From Oxyruncus cristatus (taxonomy: Eukaryota; Chordata; Aves; Passeriformes; Cotingidae), in NCBI GenBank assembly GCA_013399855.1, contig VXAY01004954.1:89749-153748 (forward strand): a DNA stretch of 64,000 bases. The letters run 5' to 3'. The notes beneath the pieces are model-generated. The model did no database searches. It saw only the letters and a list, made by a program, of their open reading frames with translations, and was not told where the DNA came from. Shown here in pieces: positions 35,003 to 46,836 of this stretch. Numbering within the stretch: the first letter of the stretch is position 1; each line of letters opens with the position of its first letter. A program made the position numbers and the translations under genes.

Positions 35003-35209
35003 GGTTTACTGGGTCAGGCTAATTTGGAGTTCACGGGAAGTAGGGAATAAACCATGCTACCTTCGGCTTTGCTTTTGCTTTAAATAAACTGCCTTATCCG
35101 AACCCATGAGTTGTTTTTCCACCTTATTCTCTCCCCTGTCTGGCTGGGAAGGCAAGTGATAGAGTGGCTGGGTGGGCACCTGGTGTCCAGCCAAGGTTAA
35201 CCCACCACA
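35003..35209 (+). mobile_element. 3' part of an avian ERV LTR (R-U5), 5' truncated
   Basis: Bases from about 35003 match the R/U5 half of the avian LTR group also seen at 57577. They show GGGAAGTAGGGAATAAACC with a polyadenylation signal (AATAAA at 35046-35051), a second AAATAAACTGCC, AACCCATGAGTTG, a pyrimidine-rich segment with TTCTCTCCCC, and GAGTGGCTGGGTGGGCACC. The end is AAGGTTAACCCACCACA at 35209, a standard LTR CA terminus. U3 with its promoter is missing, and no internal retroviral sequence follows. The 5' break is not sharply defined because upstream similarity fades gradually. Confidence 0.8.
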
Positions 35210-37024
35210 GCTGGTCATCTTTCATTTCAAACCTGCAGCTTATATGCCAATTCTGGTTTGGATTTTATTTTCTTTCTCTTTCATCTTCCTCTGCAGCTTC
35301 AAAGCTGTCTGTGAACAGGACTAAATTCACTTCTCATTATCAGGTAGATTATAGCCCAAAATGGGCAATGAGTTTGAGATGATCTCCTAAGTAGTTAAGA
35401 ATTGCAGAGGATAAAGGACTCCTTCCAGTACAGCAAACACCATTTCATATCCTTCTGCTCTTAAGTGTGAAAAGTTATGTCTCAAAACCAGCAAACATTC
35501 ACTCTTTTTAACTTTTGCTTTTTTCTTTTTNNCTAAACGGAAAGCTGTGCCTCACAGTGATAACAGGAAATTCACATTCCTACCCAGTTCACAATTTTTT
35601 TCATAGTAATTGCAGATGAAATTTGCTATTGTACAGAGAACTGGCAGAAGATCCAAGAATTCTTTAAATGTTTCCTGAAAGCAATGTATTCTTTCCTGGT
35701 TATTGCCTTCTACATTCTGCTGTGCTTTTAGCGCACCTCAGAAAATGTTAGTGGCCCTCCTGCTGCTCTTGTACCAGGGTTAATGTCAGCTCTGGACTGG
35801 AGGTAGAGAAGCTCATGCAGCTGCTGTTGAAGAGTGTTGCTTCAATCAAAATCAGTGCTCAGCTGCTTCAGGCGCCATGCAGCTTTTGGCAGCTGTGGCA
35901 AAGGGATTAGCATCCATCCAGGGCTCTTACAACCTACTGTAGTGAAATATTGAAGGAACATGCCGTCTTCTGGTATGTTGGATAAAAGATAATGGGGAAA
36001 GGCAGGTGGGAAGGCTTTTCCAAAATGAGTTAGGATTGGAGACCTGCAAGATGGTGTGAGACAAACAGGCTAGAAGGAACAAGTGGTGACCCTGTGGAAC
36101 ACATCAGGTTTTATTTGCCTTTTACAATACCACCTTTGAAAACAGTGTATCCATCTGCTCAATTCATTGACATGACAGAAACAGCCTCAGCCCATCTGTA
36201 CTCTCTGGTTCATACTGAAAACACATATTACTTTTGAATATCCCAAGGCATTATTGCATCCCTAAAAAATTACTTGAATATATTTCTTCTTAGTTGTTTT
36301 TCTACAATCTTCAGTCCTCATTTCAGTCTCAGATACACATAGATTTGGCAATGATTTTGATGTCACTTATGCAGCAAAAGGAAATGTGGTAAAATTATCT
36401 TATACAAACAGAATGGTGACTCTATAAGAAATTTTTTAGTAATAATGAAAAATGTGTGTGCCAATGAATTCAGGAAATCATGCAAAACTAGGGATTTTCC
36501 TTTCTGAAGTTCAATGGGCAGATAGATATTGCATCAGTCTTGCAGAAGCTCGATGATACAGGTCTTTAAAAGTATTCCAGATTTTTAGGACAATGTAGCA
36601 TTTTTGATTATAAAGAACTTCAGCTCCTTATAGTAAAGTGAAACAATCCATCCCACCACCCTTTTTTTTTTTCTTAGCCATTTTGTTCATGGATTGTCTA
36701 TCTTCTTTTCCTGAAGTTCAACTAATACTACTGTGTTCCACAATGACCTGATGGTTTAGAGTTTTTCTGGGTGTTCAGGAGACTTTTAGCTGCTAACTTT
36801 CTCTTTTATCCTATAACTTTCCAACAAAGTGAAAAGAATATTAATTTCATAATTGCTCTAAATACTCACCTTGAATGGGCATGTGTGCTTCATAGATTAT
36901 GAATGGAATTGTACTTGTGGACTCTAGAGATGCAGACTGAAACATATAATGAGTCATTTTTCTGTAAGCCTATTATGAAGTCAAAACCTGATGTCCCAAA
37001 GTCTGCTACATAAATTGTGCTATT
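35210..37024. other. Non-coding stretch, no gene seen
   Basis: Unique AT-rich DNA with two ambiguous bases at 35531-35532. A slightly GC-richer patch at 35740-35920 has no recognisable content. Confidence 0.65.
35531..35532. other. Two undetermined bases (NN)
   Basis: The only Ns in the window. They follow a T-rich tract (CTTTTTCTTTTTTCTTTTT-like), so a homopolymer length or base-calling ambiguity, or a closed scaffold gap, is likely. Confidence 0.95.
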
Positions 37025-37070
37025 GTAGTGAATCTATCATATCTGGAGTAGTGAATTTATCATATCTGCT
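37025..37070. repeat. 23-bp tandem duplication
   Basis: GTAGTGAATCTATCATATCT followed by GGA (37025-37047) is repeated at 37048-37070 with few substitutions. Confidence 0.85.
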
Positions 37071-40000
37071 ATTCTGGATGTATATAATCTTCCAGGTGCT
37101 ATGTTAGAGAATAGATTCTCTACTTACCTTGTTTTTTAGAAAAAGTAACTCTTAAGTTGGAGCAGAGGAAACCTTATCTGCACTAATTCTACAGATGCAC
37201 CTGAAATGCACTCTGTCCATTACTGTGCTACATGCCTGACACAGGAACTGTTAACCATTTCATGTGCCCTCCTTTTGTATAATATGTTCTGAACTCACAT
37301 CATTCTTACAAAATACATGTAGAATAGAATCAGGTTCTTTCAAAGGTAGCTGATTTTGGCTATTGGCAATGAAATACTGGGTTTAATTGTAATTGAGTTT
37401 GTAGGTTTGATACTTTTTTCCCTTGCCCGTACTGAACTCATTCTCTTCCACTGTGGGAAGTCCTGCTTTACATTTAGCTACCAGGAACAAGGAGATTTAG
37501 CCTTTAGTTGGTCAAGTACTTAACTGTTATTCCTGATTTTGTTTTTCTGACTCTTCCTTGACCTCGTTATACCTAAATGTTTTACTCCACTGGTGGCCCC
37601 AAGGAGATACATGTGGAATTTCCTTTTCCCAGTCTGAGCAACACAGCTTGACTTAAAATATAAAAACTGTTGTGCAGCAGTGCTCTAATCCAATGGTTTG
37701 TTCAGCTGCGCACCCACTCTGCCACCTGTGGACTTGTTTCTTTTGCTGTTGATACCTGCTTCTGTTGATGCAGGCCAAAGGAAAACACACCATCAAAACC
37801 AAGTATACTGGTCTCATGCAGGTTTTCACATTGGTCATATTTTCAATTAAACTTTGCCATTTCCACATAAATATATTTTACTTGCTAATACTTAATTTCT
37901 TGGGTTTAGCTTTCTGATTTTCTCATAATACTCCTTAAATGGAACTATTTCACTTTTATTGGAACTCCATGTTGCTCTTACTGAATTTATCTTAGCAAGG
38001 ATTATTAAGCAAAAGATGAATTAGAAGCTCATTTGTTTCACTTCTCCCTCCCTCTACTTCTTTCAGTACTTTTTTCCTGTATAACTTTCTCTTCTGGCAG
38101 CTAAAAAAATCCAGGGTGATAAACCTCTGACCAACCTAAATCACTCTGCCCGCTTTGTTTTCCATGTTTCGTGGTGTCCCACTTTTGCAGAAAAATTGCT
38201 GGAGCACAAAACCAAAACCGCCAAGCTGATTGTTATCTTTTTTGTCTGGCTGCCCTGGGTGGCGCTGAACATCTTTATGCATCATTCATGGTCACTGGAG
38301 TACACTGAAGTAGAGCTGTCTGGCTCTTCTGGCCAGATTATTAAGTTTCCTCACAACAATTAAAAATCAAAAGTCAAGAATATTCTTGAACACATGGTTT
38401 TGAAGTACAGGTGTCATTTTGTTAATTTTTTTTTTTTTTTTCTGTCAAATGCTCCTTTGTAAGGTGTGAATCTGTAATATCTACCTGAGATTTGCAAACC
38501 TAACACCTTGAAGTGCAATCTGGATCAAAAATGCAAATTATTACACAAACATTTCTGTCCTTCTTCAGTCCAGTCCTGCCCTGGCTTGTGGTTTTTTTGC
38601 ATTAAGGGTTGTTGACAAGAAGAAGTAGGGTCTAATGGAAATTAGAACTGACTAGAGCTTTTTATTCTATTTGGTTGCTATAACTGTGCCTTCTGCTGTT
38701 TCTTTTAAAATGTTTTCCCTACATAGTAAATTATTTAGTTTGTAAACAAAGAACTATATCATTATGATCAAATTCTAATTAATATTAGAACTTAATGATC
38801 ATATGTAAATCTCTTCTACAAATAGTAGTACCTTGCGTTAAAAGCTACATAATTGAACTAAGAAAGACATTTCATTCTGCTTGCAAAGCCATATTAAAAA
38901 ATACCTAATCCAAACAATGAGTTGTATCAATTAAAAAAAAAAATTACATGAGGCAAGACTGCCAAATTATTTATCTTTCATTAAGGAAGAAAATCACATG
39001 TTATTATCTATGCTATATGAGCACATTTGCTGCAAGTTGGCATGGAATTGAGCAGCAATAACCATAAAAAATTCAACCCACAACTATGGTGAATCTAACT
39101 AGCTATTATTAAGTAAATGCTAGAAAAGGGAATACAGAACAGGGAGAATATTCACCAAATAGTAATACATTCTCCCCAGTCAGAAAGGACTGCTCATCAT
39201 TTGAAAGTATAGAAGCAAAATTATATGCTTGGAACTTAATCAGTGAGTGGTTATAATGTACGTCTTTGTAGCTTTCCCATAAACAAATAACAATTGAGCC
39301 CTTTTTAAATTACAGGAGGTTGATGCTTTGAAATTAAGCAAGGCTGTGATGCTTTGTGGTTTTATTCAGACATTTTGAAAAGATTAAATAGTAAGTACAG
39401 AAGGGAAATATGAGATCTGAATTTGCATTTCAAAACATCCTTTGCTTTTTGTTTCTAGTTAAAATCTGTTCAGTAGCTGATATATCTCAGCAGCACGAGG
39501 AGATCTGGTATCATTTGAGTTTACAAAACTCTAATCAGGAATGCAGTCACCTTAAGAACTGTGCATTACCTGTGATTAGTATACAAGGATTTCATTTTCT
39601 ACACCATTACCGTTTCATTGGCAGCTATAAATATACAAAAAGCTAGATGTGTTTTGAATAGTTTCAGTCAAAGACAAATTGCGGGGCTTTATACCCTTTC
39701 AGTGGGAGTATATGCTGTAGCACATAACAACAGGATAAACCCCTCAGTTTGGACACTTTGCAGGATACTTGTTCTATTAGATTAATATTTTAGTATATCT
39801 CTATGTTTCAAAGTGAAATTGCTGAAATTGTTTAAATCTGTTGACATATCAAGTACTAGCAAGTGAAAGAATCATTATTATTATCCTGATAGGAATTATA
39901 GTAAGTGCTTCAGGAGCTCTGAACCAGAATAGCAGAAATTTAGAATAATTTGATAAATGTTTAGTTTAGATCAAAACTAAAGAAGCTTTAAGCTCTTCAA

Positions 40001-43000
40001 AATTTAACAAAGCCTTAAAAAGTGTAAGCAGAATAAAATGATTTTTAAAATTCAGTGGCACTTCTTCCTCATAATCAGTGACTTAGCAGTTTTAATATAT
40101 TTATCTGAGGATAGAATTTTCTTCAGTTGATTCTCTGCTCTTATTTTCTTTGTTGGGAACATTCTTATTGAAGTAATGCATTTTATCCATCACTTCTTTG
40201 ATGTAATAGTGACTGAACACCTAAGATGAGCCCAAAAGAAAATTCTGTATTTTTATTTGCTTGTTTTTCTTCTTGTTCCATTGTCACTTTTTAAATGTAT
40301 TTAATTTTACACTGGGATTGAATCTACCTTGCATGCATCTGTTTGCTGGAACCAAATCTTTTTTTCAATCAAAACCTTGCAAAAATGTTTTAAATATATT
40401 TGAATATTCCCTTATACAATAAATTTTAATTATAAACCAAATCTGCTTCATATTTTTGAAAGTGCTTTGTCAAACGAAAAAAGCCTTTCAATGCATTTCA
40501 CATGGTACTCTCCTCATAGTTAATCAGTGCTGAAAACCAGCCCATTTCTGCGATCAACCTATCTCAAATGTATTTTTTTGTGCCAGTAGGTTTTTCAGAA
40601 GTGATTTTTCTTATGCTATAGGTCCTTAATCCATGTATAGTAGGTCAGAATGGAATAAACTAGAAATAATGATTTTTTTAAATTATTGAAGTATATGAGT
40701 CATATTGCTAAATTTGGAAGCTTTCAAGAACGTGAGCCATTCCTACCAATTGGCATACAGCAGAAAGGATTCATGTCAGCTCTCCCGCAGTCAGCAGGGA
40801 TTCAAAAAGATGGTTTGCAGGGAGGAGATAACCCTTGGGGAAGACAAAAAAGGTGATTTTACATCGCTTTACTGCTTTGCTATGACTTGGATGGTTATAT
40901 GATTTGCCATCATATTCCCTTGACAACTGCAGCACTAACAATGAAAGTTATGAATAGATTGTGTCAGTGCAGCTGTGCTCTGTGAAGGCTTTCCAGAGGG
41001 ACTATGTGTAGGGTTATTGCTGGTGGCTTATTAGACACAGTTTGTGTTTTAGAATCTACTAATCATTATGCTTTGGATCTGGATTACTCTGTGGGTGAAA
41101 TCCTGCAGACTAAGCTCACACATAGCTGATTTTGATGGGGATTAGTGCATAAAGATGAAATTTTTTACTCCATGTATTAATTTTCGGTCTAGCTTCACAG
41201 TGATTTCTCTGAAGAGAGCTGACAAGGGTGCAATAAATAGTGAAATCCTGCTTTCCACAGCAGAGATGTTTCTTCAATGCTGTGAACTTCTGCATGTATG
41301 AAGTAATAATTAAATTTGAATAAATTTGTATGATGATTTTAGATTAAAAATACCATCTTTATTTTTATTTGCTTTGATGTATTACTAAACTCCTATAAAT
41401 GCATACAACACCACAAGTTTTTATCAGAAAACAAAATGAAATCTGTTAATCTCTGACCATAAATAGGAAACTTCAAAGGCAATTTCTAACTGGCAGTCTA
41501 TAGAAAGAGTAGTGGGAAGTCTTAAATGTTTTTCTCCATCTGTCTTCCATAGTCCTGATTTTGGGCAGACCTACCTTACTCGATTGTACCTAGATAAGCT
41601 TCTACAGATTCTGCTGGTTTTTTCAATGCATTTATAGTAGTATGAATGATCTTGCGTCTTGATCAGAAGATAAAATGTATTTCTTTATGTGTGTTTCTCT
41701 GTAAGGAAAGACAATCTATGCTCTCCATATGAGGTTCTTTGTACAGCAGCTTCCTTGCAGAATGCGTGCAAACAGACTTCAAAGTCTTTTACAACTGCTG
41801 ATGGTATACCTACGTGTGAAGTAGGGTTAAGGTAGGAGGCAAAGGCTAAGAAGGTGAGAGACAAAATAAATGTCACTTCCACCAGGTAAACCTTGGAATA
41901 TCTGTCAGTCTGCAGAACCCAGCAAAGTGAGCTTGCTTTTGAAGCTACTGTTGTGTCTCAATCCTAGTTCCCTTATTCACATGAGAGGATTTTTTACTTC
42001 TGAGGATAGAGGGGAGGATCTGTAATACAAAGCAGAGAAATAGATTCTTTCATATCACTGCTTGACTTCAGACCCACCAGTAAAGCAGTCTTTCAGTCAG
42101 AACTTTCAGTGAACAAATTATCTTGAGCTTATAAAAATAAACACACAAAGTTCAGAGCAGTTCTGGTAGTTAATATGAACCATTTGGAGAAGTTCTTATC
42201 AAAATAAATCTGAAAATCAGCTCCTCAGCAAAAACTAACTGAAGTAGAATACTATCTCTTTCTTATTGCTTGTATTCTAGGCAACGGTAGGGGGTGGGAT
42301 GGATGGTTGGGATAGACAGTCAGACCTTAATCTGAAGATCTATTTTTCAGCTCAAAATTTTATGATACTTAATACACCACAGCCAAGTTTAACATGGTTT
42401 GTAACATATGGTTTATGTAAAGATATATTTTTAAAATCTGAAACTAAAGAGTATTAGAAAATTAATGTTTATCATGGTTTTAAAGCCCTTTCTGGGAATC
42501 GGTCATAGAATGATGTTTTATTCCACAAATTAAACAGAAGATGTAGAGTCCTTTTCTAATTCAGTATGAAAAATGCCATAAGTAGGACCAACCAATCCAA
42601 ATAGGGCTCTTTGCATTCTTTTGAGGAAAGAAGCACTGGTGCATGTGGAACTGGTAATTACTACATGATGTAATTTCAAGAGACTGGCTGACCTGGAATT
42701 TGGAGTGTCCCTTCTTCGTTCAGTGTATACTGGAGTGACAGACAAATTCTTTAGGCTTTATTTAATTAAGTAGTCAACTTGTTTTTAATTGGCCTTTGAA
42801 ATGAATTGAACAATTAAATTTGTCCTGACCCTATTCCATCTGCCAAAACACTCAAAAACACATTCTGGAAAGAGTAAATCCCACTCCATTCTTTTTATTC
42901 CTTTTGCCTGTGGGGAACAAGATACTGGAACAGGACTCCTTGCTTACATGTCTGGGGTTCTAAGCACTGGGATAGGCTGCTGTTGGTTACTGTCAACTTA

Positions 43001-46000
43001 AGATACCATATTTCTAATTTTTGGGTATGAAAATGCAATATGTGCAAATATTATTATTACATCACTTGTGAGAATAACATTTAAAATTTATATTTTGAAG
43101 AAGAACAGAGAATTTACAAATCTAGTAAAGTAAAAATCAGATTAACATCTCTGACTACTTCAGGAAACAATGACAGTACCTTTGTATTATTGGTAAAAAG
43201 GATACTCTAACAACACTGCAAAACGTGAGATTTTTGCAGTATGAATTTTTTCAAGAAGAGAGTCACGTTTGTGTTTTTCTAGACTACTCTTTCACTGGAG
43301 CTGGAAAGCAAGCTAAACACTTACAAATGATGGCTGCTGAGAGGGTGTTCGGAAACTTCAGACTGTATATATAGTGGGCAAAAATAACTAATAGAAGGTT
43401 AAATCATCTGCATCAAGGTAGTGCTCCTATAAATTAGTACAGAGGCAGATTAAAAAGTACAAAATGAGTTTAAAATGAGTAGAAATCTTTACAAGGCATG
43501 GCTAAGGCAGAGAAATTACTGTACTTTCACCCTGATTTTGTATGTTGACTGCGTGTCTCTGTGTCACTGTTTACTGAAAGGGGGAAAAAAAATCTCTTCA
43601 CAGACAAAAAAACTCCAAGATCTGTTCTTCAGAAAATACAAAACTAAAAATTTGTATTTTGAATCAATTAAAAAATAATATAATTTTTGGAAATAGCCAG
43701 TTTAAGGAAGTCAAGTCCACAGTCAAACATTTCATGACAAACAATATACAAATTGAGACTGTTTATCAAATTTCTCTTAAACGGTAATTTTGGTGAGAAC
43801 AATATTGAGCAATAGCATATCCCTCTCCCTTGAACATGCAAGTCCGCCCTTGCTTTTATCACAAAATTACGATGGGATAAACTGTTAAAAATAAAACTGA
43901 ACTTCCAAACAACCCCATAGTGTAAGCTCTCCATCTGCCTTCTGCCCCATTTCTGGGAAACATGTTCACTGAAGGAAGAACTTGAAAATGTTAATAATTA
44001 ACTACCTGTTTGGATGCTGTTTAAGTTTTGTAAATGTTAACAATGTCAGTAGACATGCTCATCAATATTAAAACACCTCTTTGCCCACTATTGCAGAGAC
44101 TGCAGTGGCACACAGCCCCAGGATGCTGATTTAGTGGACATGAATTGAGGTACTGAAGTGGCCTGTGAGGAAGAATGGGAGGATCCTGTAGGTTCCTAAA
44201 TAAAGATTCGTTTTCTAAATAAAAGTGTTAGAAAGTATGTGAATCATCCTTCTGGGCTCAAAGGTGGTCTGGACATGGTAAGGAAGCTCTCTGCATGGGG
44301 TACCTTAAGAACCAATGCATTCACTTTGCAGGGGACTCGTCTAAAAATTTGACTTTACCTTTTTATGTGCTCTAGTCAGCTTTTTTCAGCTGGTGCTGCA
44401 GCCTCAACTTGAATTTTTATATGCTTGAGAACAACAAAAGTTTATCAAAAGACTAGCTCAGAAGATACTTTAGCATGAGTCTGACATCTCAAGGCTGTCT
44501 AGGTTTGGTAAAATACAAATATGAAAGTTATGATACAGCTCCAAAGATTTATACTCAAGCTATTGAAAATTATCTCTCAAGAGGGGAGTTTTTACGATTT
44601 CTCAGTACTATTCGGACTTCAATGCTAAGACAAGAACCTCACACTATGAAGGTGTCCTGTTGACACTAATAAAGTCTGTCACCTCTAGCTTTGGAGGGAA
44701 TAGTTTGAGTCTGTTGTGATGCTGTTCATTTCCATTAAAGTGAGGAAATTAGAAACGCATAAGGCTAACTAAGGACAACCATAAATGCTCATGATACTAA
44801 CTTTTTCTACTTTATACATTTTAACTTTTTCAGATGGCAGCATTTCAAAATTACCAGGGAAAAAAAATCATGTTAAAACCATTTGAGAATGAATAGATTC
44901 CTAAGCCTAATTTTTTTTCTCTCTCTAGTCTTGTGCTTGCAAGAATTCAAAAATTTTACCCTTTTATAGGCTTTACTTAAATGAAAAAGCACAACCTTCT
45001 CAAAACCTCTCCCAATCATTTCCCTTCAAAATAAAGGAACCACTGCACACATCTGGTCTGATACACTAAATTCCAATTTGATGTCATTCAAATGGAGATA
45101 AGTGCTGAAGACAGAAGTGTTTAGAGAAAGAATACAAATTCAGCTTTCCTATACATATTTTCACTTCAGTCTATAAAACCTGGAACAAGGCATTCATTAT
45201 GTCCCTTGACTATTCACAAATAAGTGCCACCTTTATTTGAAATAGACTGAACTTTACTGAGAATCAACATCTTGGAAGTTAGAGACTAATTTAGATCTTG
45301 CCCCACCATTCTATTTATATACGTATTTAAACTGACATTGCAGCTGAAACACTCATATTCTTAATCAGTCAGGGGTCTACTGCGACATTGTTTCTGGCAT
45401 TTGCTAATATGTCATCATTTGATGGGCTGCTAAAGATTTTAACAGAAAAAAACCATCAGCATATTTGGTATAGAATTTACAGCAAAAATGCATAATGCCT
45501 CTTGGTTTGATAGTTTGAAAATTATTAAAATATGCTCAGGAACACCAAAAACTTTCACAGCTTCAATGCTTCCTTTTGAAGTTTATGCATTATACTTCGT
45601 AGATCAGTGATGTTGTTTGAGTGTCCTTTTAGGTTTTTGTAGGAACATACTGAATGAAGACATTATATGATCTCTGGCTTCTTTCCATTCAGTCAATGAA
45701 AACCATGTATAAAGAGGTTCTGCTTGGTTTGAACGACATGATTTTCTTCAGTAACATGATTAGTGGTAGCTAGTTATCAAACTCTTCGATTTGTTGGAAA
45801 GGACCATGGTTGGAAATCTGGTAGATTGTATAATAAATGGCACCTTGTTTCTGCCCTTTTCTGGGATCAGTTTAGCTTATGATTCATAGTAAAGGGAAAT
45901 ACAAAGTGGCAAGAGGTATTTGAACTCAAGGCTTTAAGTTTCACTTTTTCCTGAAATTTACTGCAGGTTAATATAATTTTACCTGGTATTACAGTGTGAA

Positions 46001-46836
46001 GACACAGACCTGGTTTTCCTGATTTGTAGTGTAACTCAGGCACAAATAATTCCAGATTACACAGTCTATGTGTGTGTGTATGTTTCTGGGGAAATGAGCA
46101 GTCTGTGAAGAACTCAGCTAGTATTGAAGGTTTGGTTTATTACTTGTCAAGTAAGACTTTCCAGACACACTCTTCAGAATACAACAAACAGGCATTTTAA
46201 AGAAGCAGTTGGCATGATTATCTTAATTCTTATCTTACATCTCCTTCTTGGCAGAGTGTGCACAATGATAAAGTATGATTCAGATTTCTTGTGGTAGTTT
46301 AACTGTACATGTAGGATTATCTTTGACAAGTGACTGGTGTCTCAGAAAAAAAAGATTCTAACACAGAGATCATTGAAGTGGAAGAGAGTTTTTCTTTTTT
46401 TAATTTAGTGAATGAACTTTCTTGTTTTGTTCCAGATTTACAGCACAAAAATAAGTTAATTTTGGTCAAAAACATATCAATATTCCTCGTGAATAGAAAC
46501 AAATTATCTCCCAAATACTAGCATCTGGTCTAGACACATGCTTAGATTTCGCAGCATATCCATTTAGACATTGCACCTCCATATGATGTCTGACTAAGTC
46601 TGAACCAGGATTTTTGAAGAAATGTATGTGAAAAATGAAGTGTACAGAGAAGTTTGAAAACATGCACTGTTTCTTGAAATTTCTTATGATTCACATCTTT
46701 TAAATATCCTCCATTAGCATTTTTTCTCTAAAGCGGCTTCATGGAAGTGATCACATAGGAAAATACTTTCTTTTTTATTTTCTCTTTTATTTTTTAACAT
46801 TGTAAGACATTAAACCTTTTTTTTTTTTTTTTCTAG
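37071..46836. other. AT-rich non-coding stretch, no gene seen
   Basis: It holds a T run at 38426-38441, a 39-bp nested inverted repeat at 38764-38802 and another T run at 46817-46832. An ORF at 39410-39646 opens with a hydrophobic segment but is not recognisable. No transposon hallmarks were found in these ~9.8 kb. Confidence 0.6.

Noticed and set aside
39410..39646. 78-codon ORF with a signal-peptide-like start
   Set aside because: The hydrophobic start is T-rich DNA read in frame, and the rest has no domain, cysteine pattern or splice support.
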